A stretch of 64,000 nucleotides of DNA from Corticium candelabrum (lineage: Eukaryota; Porifera; Homoscleromorpha; Homosclerophorida; Plakinidae), in assembly GCF_963422355.1 (NCBI RefSeq), contig NC_085089.1, positions 2,198,456-2,262,455 of the forward strand, given 5' to 3'. Below are positions 40,771 through 64,000 of this stretch, piece by piece. The position numbers and the translations under genes are program-made. Below the pieces are notes generated by a model. The model did no database searches. It saw only the letters and a program-made list of their open reading frames with translations, and was not told the DNA's origin. Position 1 is the stretch's first letter; every line of letters starts with the position of its first letter.

Positions 40771-42180
40771 AACAGACAATTAGTACCAACATAGAAGAGC
40801 GCTTGAGTAGTCTAATCTCGTATATCTATTTTCTTTCCAACACAATGCTATGGATAACTTTAGAAAGGCACTCTGTTGCCATGCAGCAATGCAGCTTCCT
40901 TGTACTTGTTGTTCACTTGTTGTTCACGTATCTTGAGTCAAGAAGTTAATTATAATCAGACCGAAAATAGCAGCACTCAGTGAATGCTGATTATAGTCCA
41001 TCATTAATTAACACAGGCCAGCAGCATTCTTCAAAACTTCAACTTTAGTCAACTACTTAATTAATGCTGCATTAGCTAAAAATTTACCAAAGTGTTTCTG
41101 CCAATTGTGGTTGCTAAAGTAAATTTTTGGTAAGTGTGCTTGTCCTCTAAGTATATTGATGAAATCCGTTTTAGACTGTTGCTTGTCGCGTGCGTTAAGT
41201 TACGCCTACGCCTCTTTAACGCGCGCTAGGCCTGTTTTCGTCATCCCTGATTTACTGAATTAATAAAATTAAAGTTAAACATATAATTTAAAAAATCTTC
41301 TTAATTAACGTACGACTACGTTATTTTCTGATATTTACAGCTTTTTACAAGATTTTGTGATTTACTGGTTTCACTTACGTAATTACGGTATGTTTTACTT
41401 TTCCTGATAGTTTCCTCGCTACGTAGTACAATTAAATGCTTACAGATTTGTCTATAGATCGTTTCGATTAAGAAACTCTGTTTTAGTTAATTAAACAATT
41501 TAGGTTTACACCTGTTGCGGTAAAACTTCTGGATTACAGACGGCTAGACATCGAGAAAAACTCCTCTCTCTAGAATTTTAGAAAATTTTCTAAGCCTTTT
41601 TCTCGCTTTCCTTCAATGACTTATCACGTAGGCTCGGGCATCTCCCTTACAAGGTGAAAAACCTTTAAAGGGCTAGGGCTGTGGCTAAAATTTAATTATG
41701 GGCTTTCACCACGCAGCCTAAAAATCTCATCACGTGATTGTGTTGGACCACGTGTTCTGTTAGATAAGCAAGAAAACCAAACGGCCTGGGTCTTACAAGG
41801 CTATTGTGCTGTACATGTTCCAGACGACAAATAACACACACACAGTGACACTTGGTAGGTACACGTGTCACACACGTGACATAAATTTACTCCGCGCTGT
41901 AGGGTCCCGGACACTGGCACAAAGCTTCAAAGCAAGCTGCCCCTTCTTTTTTATATCAAAGTAAAGACTGATCATTCATAAATCATTTCTGTTAGGTTCA
42001 AGCTAATCGGCTTAATTTTCGTACCGCCACAAGCTCTTTTTCGAGTAACAGTGTAGTGCAATAATACAATCAGTCAAACCCGTAGACAACACTCTGGAGG
42101 CATCCGAGTCTCGTAGTTCTGCAATTTCGACGCGCGAATTATACGGGACATCGTATTCTACACTACACAGTACATGACTC
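40771..42180. other. Intergenic region upstream of CLPTM1
   Basis: A+T-rich, no open frame of note and no tandem repeat. Short direct repeats (ttgttcacttgttgttcac, about 40906) and several cacgtg/acgtga-like motifs (41660-41880) occur. It presumably contains the CLPTM1 promoter and 5' UTR. Confidence 0.4.
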
Positions 42181-51667
<9,487 letters not shown>

Positions 51668-51948
51668 TGATTTCTATGATTGCTGCATTCATAGTACTAT
51701 TTGTTTATGCGTTTACTCAAATAGTCCACTGCACTGACATTCGAGTGTCATATGTGGTATGTTGTGTGAATGTGTAAGGCTCGGTTGGTGATGGGTGCAT
51801 GGGTGTTGTGCATGCAGACAGCAGTCTGAAGGCTTGGTTGATGTAGCACTGATTCGAATCCAGAAATTGAAACGAAGAGTTTTTTAGTTGATGTCAGTTG
51901 AACGAAATGACAACAACTGTTGTAGCAAACTCATTAACTTTTTCTCAA

Positions 51949-51949
<1 letters not shown>

Positions 51950-51993
<44 letters not shown>
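51950..51993. repeat. (CA)n tract at the 3' end of the SINE
   Basis: 22 CA units. On the minus strand it directly follows the SINE body, so it is either the SINE tail or one side of a CA/TG tract split by the insertion. Confidence 0.95.
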
Positions 51994-53880
<1,887 letters not shown>

Positions 53881-55085
53881 ATGATGGACGACCGCCGAGA
53901 AGCGAGAGCGGTTGTCTCTCGGAGGTAAATGATGCGACATTGTTAGCAATGCTCATTTCTAGCCACATTCTATTTAACAGAATATTTGACGACGACGACG
54001 AGTGGAGGACGAACACTGGAGCCGGAATTGTGTCCTACACGACGAGCAGCGCCGACGAGATTCGCTTCGACGACGTCGAGGAGATACGAGGCGATGATTT
54101 CGAACCGGAGAGACGTCAGGCAACCTCCAATCCGGTAATGTCTTGGAGCAAAACGGAAAGAGGCAAAGAGTGGTCGGCATGGTGGGAAGCGGGTGATGAC
54201 AAGCGTCCGGCGTCCGGCGCATTCGCGAGTAAGTATTCACGTATCCGATGTAGAGAAATAGAGATAAGACACAGAAATGGGAGAGTAATGTTGTAACAAG
54301 AGAGAAATTATCTGACTTAATTCATTAATTAAAGGGACTAGACAGTAAATGCATAGAAATGTTAAAGGAGCACATCAAGCTGGGAAGTTTGGCGCTATCT
54401 CAGAACAAACTTGATAGCTGAGCATTCTAATAAGGCCAAAAAACAAAAACCTACATGGTGGTTTTTTCAAATAACGTCCACTAAATGTGAGTTTCGTTTT
54501 ACCACTTCATGTACACTTTGATATTTGCTGAGACGGAAGTAAAACGTGTCTTCGTATCACTAACTCACCTTCAATCGAAGGGGAAAAGCACACATACGGC
54601 AATGGTTCGGCTGTAGAATGAAGGCACTTTGTGTTACGTGATTAGGTGTCACACGTTTCCGTGTGTTTTTGGCATCACGCAAGCCCTTTTGTACTGTAGT
54701 ATGGCATCCATTCGTAGAAAGAAACACGGAGGAAAGTGCGAAAGATCGAGCAATTGCAAGTTGCTCAAGACGATCATGTGGAGTCTACAACGTACAAACG
54801 ACTGAGTAGCATATGAACTGTAACTTGTTCTCTTTCACTGCTAGAGTCGCCTGAAGCGTCTAGACCCATCTCTTGTATGCTCTCATAGTTAGCCTCGGAA
54901 AGCAAGACCAAAACAATGTGCCGCACAACACAGCAAGCGTTCGGTCTGCGGTCCAAAGCCTTAATGTACGTTAACGTTTACTGTGCATGCGTCAATGGGT
55001 GAAGTGCTCCTTTAAGCTGTAGGTAGTTGAAACTGATGACGACAGTTGCTTTAGACTATAGTACATATGCATGCACATACATACA

Positions 55086-55142
<57 letters not shown>

Positions 55143-55180
55143 TGTTGGTGTGTGTGTGTGTGCATGTGTGTGTGCGTGTT

Positions 55181-55219
<39 letters not shown>

Positions 55220-58200
55220 CTGTGTGTGTGCATGCGTGTGTCAGTATGAAGTATACATTTGTACTCATGTAGAACAACCTAAAATGTAACAAACTAACAT
55301 TATTTTGAATTCTATTTATAATGTTGCTATAATTTTATGTCTACATTACATTTGTGTTTTCTGTATAACAAGCTACCAGCTTGTCTGACAAGAAATCACT
55401 ACACGACCTCCAGTCAGACGTTCGTGTACTGCGATCCAAGTTAAAGGTTAACTATCCAAGTACACAGTTTTGCATCCTTTATCCAACATTGTTACTCTCT
55501 TTAGGAAGCTGAGGTGGCTCGTTGGAATTCACTACCAGTACGAGAAACAATCAAGCGTATGATGCTGAGAAAGGTTGATACAACTCTACTAACTTATCTG
55601 TAGTTTAGAGTGTTACTCGAGAGTGGACGTACACTGAGTGATTGCATCTCAGATTGAGACAGTTTGGTAATGTGATTGTTTTGATTTAGCCATACACATT
55701 GGAGCCGTATAAGTCATACGAAGACAAAGTCGGTCTTTTGCAAATTGCCATTGAGTTTCACGACGGTAACTGCATTATGGCTGTACGGTTTGATATTTAT
55801 TTGTTTGGTGTAGCTTACGTGCTTAGATTTGAATTTTTTAGGTACTACAGTTTCTCAAGCGAACGTTGAAATATGGTAAGGGCCTGGTCACACTACGTCT
55901 GCATTTGTGTGTGTGTGTGTTCGGTGAGGTCACACTAAACGTTTTTGCCAAAACAGAAATGCAGACGCGAACGCGTTTGAATATGCAGACATCTGCACAA
56001 GCGTCTCAGACTCTGAAGCAGATTTCTACACGTCTCTGGTTTTCCCTTGTTTAATGTCGTTGTCCACGCCTGTTGTATTTCAATAGTAGTAAGCATTGAC
56101 CCTCATCTATTACCTGCTGCTAACATTAGACTAATTCATTTGCCGATTTGGTAATGGCAGATGTTATCAATACTGAAACGACTGACGTCTTTTCCACTTC
56201 TGTTGCTGTTGAATGTTCTTTTGTGTGGTGTACTGAACCAGAGAGACGTTTGATTGAGGTTTAGGGTGAAGTTTTAGTTTCGTGGGATGGCCGAGTGGGG
56301 AGTAAGTTGAAAACGATTACAAACGTGTGCGCATAGTGTGACCGAGGGCCTAGAATTCCCGTACATTTTTAATGGATGCAAACGCAGATGCAAATGCAGA
56401 CACAGTGTGACTAGGTCCTAGGGCGATATTGCATGTCGCTGTTGACTGGTTTGTGTTGTTAGGCCTCAATGAATGTGTTTGTTAGGCAAATTCTTTGACT
56501 TGTTGGTTCGATTTCCTGAGGCCGAAACTCATTATATTGCTTTTTTGAAGCAGCATTATGACTGGTTGGAGCTGCGTAAATTGTACAAGTGAGAAACTTG
56601 GTTTGTGGTGGTTGTTGCTCATCTCGATATATTTGAATGTTGCTTCAATAGTCTGTTGGCGAGATACGAAGATGAGTGGGTAATTGGTCAAGTTTGTATG
56701 ATGTTTGATGTTGAACTAACTTGTATGATGTATGTGTGTTGTAAGGTATTGAGGTATAATCAGAGTAGAAATGCAACACCAGCTGACACAAGAGTGCGGC
56801 GACTGGAGGACTGCCTGAGGTACAATGGGTTGAATCTGGGCTTCCTTACAGTTCGTAATGGAACAAAGACGATCATGTTTAATAAGAGCGTCTGGGTTGT
56901 GGCACATGTATGGTAGTTTCTATGTCTTTTTGATAAATGAATATGAAGAGGTTGGTTGGCAATAACTTTGAGTACAGTACAGTCTCGATTATCTTGACTT
57001 TTTTGGGGGGAAGCCAAATTGTCTGGGTAATCGAAAGTACAGATAAATGAAATAATGGTGTTGTGACTTCCTTGAGGCTTTGTCATACATTGACAGTCGA
57101 TTTATAATGAACAAATATTTAATTAATTAATATTAATATACAGCAATATTATGTTGACAACGACTCAACATGTGTACACATTTAATGATTAGATGCAAAC
57201 AAGTTCTCTATCATACTATGGTTCTACTTTTGGACTCAGTTCACAGGTTTCCATGTTGAAACGATGTCACGTGGGGAAATATGTGCAAGATGCATGCTTT
57301 TCGGGCGAAAATAAATCTTTACAGATTATCAAAATGTGTGGATAATTGGGGTTGTACTGTAGTATGGGCAAATCAAGCACTTATTTGTTGAAATAGCTGC
57401 AAGATTTTTGCACATGTGGGGGAACTGCATTCGTTCGATTGTGATGTAACAATGCATAATTACGGCATTGATGTGTACATGTGTATATAACAGTCAGAAA
57501 GATGATATATAAAACTGATTGTCCATGTACCAGGTTATTGCATGACTATGCTTAAGGCCTGTCACAATGTTATGATTTATTGAAACTCTATTCAGAATAA
57601 CATTCTATTTACTTGCTGGATATTGAGAAACGACCACATAGTGCATTGCTGGTATTCCATTTATTGGGGTTACTTAGCCAGCTGGTCATACGGTAGGCCA
57701 TTAATCATTAGTAATGCCAGCAATAGAAAAGCAAGACAGTTTGATCAGGGCACGACAACATTTAGTTACTCAATCACAGTGTGTTTGGTTACTTCCAGGT
57801 TTTTTGACTCGGCATCGTGTGAGGATCTCGGCAGGTCATATTATGCTGTTGCAGTGAAGGAGCAGATCAACCTTCTCTCGAGACAAATTCCAATCGAAGT
57901 ATTTTTATCTCTCCTAGATTGCCTTATTAAATTGGCTTCGTGACTCTGTGGATTCACATAGGAAAAAGATGCCAAAGTTGAACGTCTAGGCGAGTATCAC
58001 CTGTTCAAGACTTACCCTCGACAATCACCCGTCCTCTACAACTCACTCATTACAACATTATATTATTGCTGTTTTTATCACTATGACTGCAAACCAGTAA
58101 GCAAGAATGATACCATTGCAACGTCCAAACAAATATATACAATATGTTTAATTAATTAAATGAATATGCTCTGCAGGATGCAGTACAAAGTCCTGTTAAG

Positions 58201-61117
58201 TTTCGTACTGACTTTAAGGTACAGTTTGTGACTGCTATGCTGTTGCTGTCAACTTTTTGACTTGTTTGGATCTTGCACAGTTGTCAGAGAAACAGTATCT
58301 ATGGATGGCACTGGCAGCTCAAGCTCGATTGAGACGTTGGGAAAAGTTTGAGCAATTGTTGACAGCAAAGGTTTGTTGCCTAAGGAATTTATGTGGACAA
58401 TGCAAATTTAGTTGTAGTAGTGGCATACTAAACTTTCATGGCACGTTTTTAGGTAAAAGATTGTATTGCCTAATGGCTCTTTCTACATTTGTTGTATTTC
58501 ATTTTGCTATAATACAGTCAGTATAGTTCATCATTTCTATCTAGTTTTGTCAGATTTTGGTTTTTTTGTCTACAAATTGTTTTTATTTTTGTGTTGTTGT
58601 TGGCATACGATTGGTAATAAGTGATGTGTGGAAATCCAGTGATCTAGCAGCAATAGCTTGTTGTTGGCATGTGTTGCTCATGTAACTATTTGTGTTGCGT
58701 TCTTCTTGTAAGACATAGATGTATAGATGGAAAAGGTTGTCGCTGGCAGACTTCATTTATTGTTAACATAGTGCTACTGAGATATTACCAAGCAACGATG
58801 ATTAAGTCTTTGCTGTTTAGCAATTGGTTATAACTAGCAGAGACATTCTCAGTAAGCCTAGCATCTTACAATTGTATAAGTCTGTCTTTGCCTGTCTTTA
58901 TAAATATCTGATATCTGGCAGTTGATCTCACTTTTGTATGTGTGAGTCATTTGGTAACTGCATCAGATGTACAGTAGGCTCCAAGACTAGTACAGTAGAA
59001 ATCTGCCTTGTGACCACCCCGAAGCTAGGACCACCCCAGAAAATATGAAATATGACCACTTTCCTCCGGTCCGAAGCCTTTCGAGGATCTCTGTAAATTG
59101 TGTTCTCGGAAATACGACCACCTTGGAATTCGGAATTGCGACCAACTTTTTATGGTCCCTCTGACCATTAGGCCTGGTATTCCCGGACAAAGCGTAAGAA
59201 AATGGCAGTGTCAAGTTCTGCAAAATCCGTGAAGAAGAGGAAAGAACTGTTACTTGAAGAGAAATGGAGACTAGTTGATAAGAGTGACGGAAAAATCAGC
59301 AGCAACTCGCTACAAAGTTTGGCATTGGAAAGACATGACGGAAGGCCTGGTTTTGCACGTGACTTCTTGTGACTTCTATATACAGTAGAACGCCGTCTTA
59401 CTCTAGTCATTCCTAGATTTTTGTGGACATTGCATCATAGAAGCTTGTTAGTTAATGATGACATCATGTACTTCATGATGCCCCATGTGAATAACATGTG
59501 TGTTACAAGCAATATCCGGGTTCTGTAGTGATATGGATGGGCCCTAACACCCTACTCCACTTCCACTTCCACCTCACCCACTTCCACCTCACCCACTTCC
59601 ACCTCACCCACTTCCACCTCATCCACTTCCACCTCACCCACTTCCACCTCACCCACTTCCACCTCACCCACCTCACCCACTTCACCCACCTCACCCACCT
59701 CACCCACTTTACCCACCTCACCCACCTCACCCACCCCACCCACTTCATCCCACGCCACCCCACTTCATCCCACGCCACTCCACTTCATCCCACGCCACCC
59801 CACTTCTACTTTGACCCCACCCCACTTCTACTTTGACCCCACCCCACTTCTACTTTGACCCCACCCCACTTCTACTTTGACCCCACCCCACTTCTACTTT
59901 GACCCCACCCCACTTCTACCCCACCCCACTTCTACCCCACCCCACTTCTACCCCACCCCACTTCCACCCCACCCCACTTCTACCCCACCCCACTTCCACC
60001 CCACCCCACTTCCACCCCACCCCACTTCCACTCCACCCCACTTCCACTCCACCCCATTTCCACCCCACCTCACTTCCACCCTCACTTCCACCCTCACTCC
60101 ACCTCACTTCCACCCTCACTCCACCCCACTTTCACCCCCATCTCACCACTTTCACCCCACTTTCACCCCCACTTTCACCTCACCCCCACTTTCACCTCAC
60201 CCCCACTTTCACCTCACCCCCACTTTCACCTCACCCCCACTTTCACCTCACCCCCACTTTCACCTCACCCCCACTTTCACCTCACCCCCACTTTCACCTC
60301 ACCCCCACTTTCACCTCACCCCCACTTTCACCTCACCCCCACTTCCACCCTCACCCCCACAGATTCAGAATAAAGACCACGTTAGAAATAGTACCAACAA
60401 ACCATAGTCCTGAAGATGGATGTACTTCCAGTGTTTTACTGTATGACACAAAAGTACTAACACAAAGTATGTTGCTCGTTTATTCTGTTTTAATATTATC
60501 GATACAACCAAACATCATATGGCTAAATCAAATGCATTAAGTCTTGTTTGTGAGTTAATTAAACTACAGTGTGATTATGATAGATTGTATCAGTATTGAA
60601 GATTGAAGTGTTAGTGTATGCAAACGTCATTCTTTCAGGGTTGGTTTGGCTCAACTAAACTCAAGAGTCCAATCAGCTTTGACAAGATTGTTGAACTTAT
60701 ACACAGACAGAAGGCTACTCCGGACGTCAGTGACATACGTTTCTATATGTGTACGATATTGTGATCATCGTGTTGAGCAGAAAATCGATAAATACGCAAG
60801 ACTCATCGACGATCTATCACTAAGATTTAAAGTGCTTGCAAGAATTGGTCGGCATTTCTTGGCAGTTCAGGTTGAGTTGCTCGATGGTAGCAATAGACTT
60901 TAATACCTGATTGGTAAATTATTTGTAGACACTACTTGAATTGCGTGATCGCAATCAACTACTTCATTATCAGGATAAGGTGCCCTCCACAGACAGACGA
61001 ACTCACGACTTGATGTACAGAGCTCTTCAGGATGTTGTGAGTTTTGATATTTGAGGTGCAGACATCATGTTGTATGTCTAATATTCGCCATTTTTGCAGT
61101 CAATCAAATGGCGTTGA
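53881..61117 (+). CDS. VIPAS39: VIPAS39 orthologue (SPE-39/VPS16B, partner of VPS33B)
   Basis: The 17 exons join to 478 codons plus TGA (human about 493): 53881-53924, 53981-54228, 55373-55446, 55505-55573, 55690-55782, 55842-55875, 56486-56588, 56652-56679, 56746-56819, 57799-57898, 57962-58096, 58177-58218, 58281-58370, 60639-60725, 60781-60870, 60929-61036 and 61100-61117. Family landmarks are an acidic N terminus (F-D-D-D-D-E-W), [49 protein letters not shown] and the closing S-I-K-W-R. The body is the alpha-helical VPS16 C-terminal-like region. In animals VIPAS39 binds the Sec1/Munc18 protein VPS33B and acts in late endosome and lysosome-related organelle traffic. Start codon choice is uncertain (53881, 53884, or 53842 upstream). 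Exon 8 is only 28 nt; its assignment rests on phase and alignment. Confidence 0.92.
55087..55242. repeat. Interrupted (TG)n microsatellite in VIPAS39 intron 2
   Basis: TG tracts broken by ctgt, tgcatg and ttgg variants, a compound and older array. Confidence 0.95.
55880..56419. mobile_element. MITE-like element in VIPAS39 intron 6
   Basis: The ends are inverted: left gggcctggtcacactacg, right (reverse complement) aggacctagtcacactgtg. They continue with similar gtctgcatttg sequence and internal gcagatgcaaatgcagac repeats. A third copy of the gtgtgacc...ggcct motif lies at about 56335-56353. There is no coding capacity. The left end starts within 4-5 bases of the exon 6 splice donor. Confidence 0.65.
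56973..57362. mobile_element. pogo/Tigger-like MITE in VIPAS39 intron 9
   Basis: The left end tacagtacagtctcgattat and the right end, ggataattggggttgtactg then tagta, form an imperfect inverted repeat (acagtaca...attatc) of the pogo/Tigger kind, with TA at the borders. No open frame. Confidence 0.55.
58991..59400 (+). mobile_element. pogo/Tigger-like DNA transposon fragment in VIPAS39 intron 13
   Basis: The left end tacagtagaaatctgccttg, followed by repeated gaccacc motifs, looks like a Tigger 5' terminus. An ATG at 59202 opens 56 codons whose start ([16 protein letters not shown]) resembles the N-terminal CENP-B-type helix-turn-helix of pogo transposases. The frame then stops. A second tacagtagaa in the same orientation at 59391 suggests a nested or tandem second fragment. 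No catalytic domain remains. Confidence 0.6.
59553..60358. repeat. Nearly G-free C/T/A minisatellite in VIPAS39 intron 13
   Basis: About 800 bp of changing units on the plus strand: acttccacctcaccc (15 bp), then cttctactttgaccccacccc (22-bp type, shown in part), then cttccaccccaccc, then ccccactttcacctcac (17 bp, at least ten copies at the right end). G occurs only in acgcc and ttgacc. The minus strand is therefore G-rich and could form G-quadruplexes. Open frames over it are artefacts. Confidence 0.93.
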
Positions 61118-61330
61118 AGAATAATTGGGCATTAAAATTGGAGTTAGAGGGTATACAGACACTGTGTTGTGATGTTAGTTTATGGTATTTTTCAGGTGTA
61201 TGATAAGAAGCTGTTGGATTTTGGTAATACAAAGTGGATTGATTTTATGTAATTTTACATGACACTGTCTACAGCAGCTAATTGCTATACGAATTGGTTT
61301 GGAATTTGATGTACATGATGGTTAGACTTG
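61118..61330. other. VIPAS39 3' flank
   Basis: An attaaa (about 61133) shortly after the stop may serve for polyadenylation. Nothing else is recognised. Confidence 0.3.
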
Positions 61331-61493
61331 TACTCGGTCCTCTCCTCACGGGCACTCCATGTGTTTTAGCATGCGCTTTTTGTTCCACAAGCGAGGAGCG
61401 AGTCCTCACCTCACACGCACTCCAGAGGAGAAGCTAGTGGAACAAAAGCACGACCTAAAACACGTGGAGTGCGCGAGAGGAGAGGACTGGGTA
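61331..61493. repeat. Long imperfect hairpin (foldback element)
   Basis: Arms 61331-61388 and 61437-61493 (about 57 bp) pair with a few mismatches around a 48-bp loop. The outer ends are tactcggtcctctcct and its counterpart aggagaggactgggta. This is a small inverted-repeat transposon or solo foldback; no duplication was identified. Confidence 0.7.
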
Positions 61494-62066
<573 letters not shown>

Positions 62067-62582
62067 CGGACAGTGGCAATCTTGGTATCGTTCGAAATCG
62101 CAAGTTCCCGGATTTTATGTAGTTGGGGTAACGAAGACGTATGTATTACACAGGCGGTTTGATAAGGCTTTTGCATATCAAGAGGCGGTTAGGGTTCGTA
62201 ACTCATTAAGTAGGAAGGGTCTTACAACAAGAATGCTGCTAATAGAGGAAGTAGCCAATTAGCAAAGTCACTAAATGGTCCGCTGCCTTGACATCAACTC
62301 ACAGTTGCTCTTGTTTCGCAAGTAGCTGCTTAATATTTCTGACTCCGCTTCTCGTTCTGCTTCGTCTTGATAGCCTGCGACTTTCTCTACTGTTACCTAA
62401 CATCTTTGTATTGTAATATGACCTCTAGAATGTACAGTTAATGGGATATCACTTAACATTTTAGTGTAGTAAACAACTACAGCTGTATCATTAGTCACTT
62501 CCGAGCGCAAAGTCTACGCGAACAGTGCACATTTTGTTGGAACTCCGAGGTTTAGCCTGGGCGTGACTCAACTCGGATAGAA
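62067..62582. other. Presumed promoter and 5' UTR of the sulfatase gene
   Basis: No coding or repeat evidence, and no clear core promoter motif recognised. Confidence 0.35.
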
Positions 62583-62843
62583 ATGACGGTGGTTTTGCTT
62601 CTGGTTGCTCTTACGCTAGTGGCAGCGAGCGCTCGGTTGCCCAACTTCGTTGTTTTGTTTGCGGACGACATGGGTTTCGGTTAGACAAACGTTTATCGTC
62701 GCATTCGCCTTACCTACTCACTGCGGGCATAATTGTCTCTCTGTCTACTATCTTGCAGGCGACCCTTCAGTCTACGGACATCCTACAATAAGGACACCGA
62801 ATATAGACCAGCTGGCCATGGAGGGAATCCGCTTTACTCAATG
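62583..62843 (+). CDS. Arylsulfatase-like secreted sulfatase, first two coding exons (continues beyond window)
   Basis: Exon 1 (62583-62679) encodes a signal peptide (M-T-V-V-L-L-L-V-A-L-T-L-V-A-A-S-A) followed directly by P-N-F-V-V-L-F-A-D-D-M-G-F. Exon 2 (62759-62843) continues D-P-S-V-Y-G-H-P-T-I-R-T-P-N-I-D-Q-L-A and G-I-R-F-T-Q. This is the N-terminal hallmark of the sulfatase family. The D-D pair binds the catalytic calcium and T-P-N-I-D-x-L-A is a conserved helix. Exon 1 ends in phase 1 with donor g|gttaga, and exon 2 ends in phase 2 with donor tg|gtgaga, probably splitting a Trp codon of F-T-Q-W. The formylglycine motif C-x-P-S-R and the rest of the enzyme lie past the right edge. Sulfatases hydrolyse sulfate esters in lysosomes or outside the cell. 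The match is closest to the arylsulfatase A/galactosamine-sulfatase branch as I remember it; the substrate cannot be told. Confidence 0.88.
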
Positions 62844-64000
62844 GTGAGATGACCTGTTCAATCTCAATTATTTAACTAAGACTTTGTCTTCGTTAATTTT
62901 CACTACAATTGCATTAGAAATTCAGCGGAGGTCTGTGGCATACACAACTGCAAATGCTGTAGAGAAAGTCACACGTACAGTAATTAATTCGCGTGTAATT
63001 CGAGCAGTCTAGTGAGTCTAGAGGCCCAGGTAGCTGCATGTAGCCAAGTCTGCAGCCACGGCAGCCGTATCTATTTGCATATCAACGAAGACATCTGAAC
63101 TACTCTTCCGTTCACTCATGGATTAATTTTTAAAGTTGAAATAGCCGCCAATTTACTAGTAATACAGTATAGTTTAACCCAAGCTGCGCATGCGCTAGGG
63201 TCACAGTAGTGACTCTAGACCACGGAACGGATAGGCTTGAGTGTCCAGCCGGTCATCTTCCTGGGGATGATGACCGGCTAGACACCTGAGCCTGCGAAAT
63301 GGACACCGGACAATTGGAATGCAACGCATGCACTCATTATTGCTGGTGTTAGCGTGCCAGTGGATGCGTCCTTGCTAGTACCTATGTTGGCAATCCCGCT
63401 TTGATCATTGGAGAACGTCAGAGGAATGTGAAGCTAACCAAACGCATTGCAAGACGGATTTAGGATTCAGCCCTTGTTGTCTGATCATGATATAGTATAG
63501 CAGACCTGCCAACCTAGCAGTTTCAAAATGCGTGAGTTTGCAAGAAAAAATGCGGGAGTTTAATTTTTTAGACACGCCTACAATAGCATTTAATATCAAT
63601 AATATATATCGTAATAAGTATTAAATAATATATCTAAATAATATCTAATCATCAAAATTTAAGTATTTGCATGCCCTGTTGGAGTAGAAGCCATTAATTA
63701 ATTTAATTATAGTACAACAAATGTATAACCGATTGATTAATGTGCCTTATTAGCGACACACAGTATCAACACCAATTACTAAACATAATAGTTAATTAAT
63801 CAAACACAGAACTTGTACTGTACGTACTACTGCCTGATATAAAAATCTAAGAACGAAGTACATGCACATTCTCGTGGCTAGTTGGGATGTTCTGGATTCT
63901 ATTTTCTTGTGGCCTTTTTTGATCACTTTTCCAGCAATACATATGGTAATCAGGTAGCCAGCCCCTCCCCCTTTTCCACTTCTGACCGACTCCTCCTTCT
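62844..64000 (+). other. Sulfatase intron 2 (runs off the window)
   Basis: No third exon was found. It holds an imperfect 17-bp hairpin (63241-63257 with 63269-63285, arms gtgtccagccggtcatc and gatgaccggctagacac). It also has an A+T-rich stretch from 63590 to 63830. A segment with gacctgccaacc and aatgcgggagttt (63503-63562) looks like transposon-end sequence, but I could not assign it. Confidence 0.5.

Noticed and set aside
59498..60540. Pro/Thr/His-rich open frames of 112-213 codons, collagen- or mucin-like in look
   Set aside because: They come from the C/T/A minisatellite within VIPAS39 intron 13 and exist in several frames.

Overview
The window is nuclear DNA of an animal. Its genes have many GT-AG introns and encode metazoan proteins (CLPTM1, VIPAS39, a Kazal/NTR secreted protein, an arylsulfatase-like enzyme). 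The introns and spacers carry SINE, LINE, gypsy, hAT, pogo and Tc1/mariner-type debris and very long CA/TG microsatellites. Many introns are short (about 50-70 bp), and the protein set suggests an early-branching marine invertebrate, possibly a sponge. That placement is inference only; nothing in the window fixes the species.

Region 1 (1-25219) is the most unusual part: one open frame of at least 8,406 codons, entering from the left edge. It is built from about 34 head-to-tail copies of a 723-bp (241-aa) unit. Each unit holds two diverged halves, A (114 aa) and B (127 aa), and each half has ten cysteines in nearly the same spacing. After the last copy comes a unique Ser/Thr-rich, N-glycosylation-site-rich stalk and a hydrophobic tail that reads as a GPI-anchor signal. 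I see one variable base among the copies, and it is silent. I do not recognise the family.

Region 2 (25220-33533) is gene-poor and transposon-rich: a LINE-type reverse-transcriptase tail fragment, a decayed hAT-like element, a frameshifted gypsy-type integrase, an orphan HECT-ligase terminal exon, a 32-bp tandem array, and inverted-repeat elements carrying a 13-bp array.

Region 3 (33534-40770) holds two plus-strand genes. One encodes a secreted protein with a signal peptide, nine follistatin/Kazal-type modules and a C-terminal netrin-like (NTR) domain; all eight introns are phase 1. The other joins ankyrin repeats to a degenerate, PINK1-like kinase domain.

Region 4 (42181-61117) holds CLPTM1 (13 exons, 655 aa) and VIPAS39 (17 exons, 478 aa), both on the plus strand. 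The last intron of CLPTM1 contains a complete 1,902-bp Tc1/mariner-type transposon with an intact transposase, 34-bp inverted repeats and a TA duplication. The VIPAS39 introns hold MITE-like elements, a pogo/Tigger-like fragment and an 800-bp nearly G-free minisatellite. A tRNA-derived SINE and a 286-unit CA tract lie between the two genes.

Region 5 (61118-64000) has the first two coding exons of a secreted sulfatase, which continues past the right edge. The genes do not look like one pathway. The multi-exon models were built by eye from splice signals, reading phase and remembered family sequence, and need transcript support.
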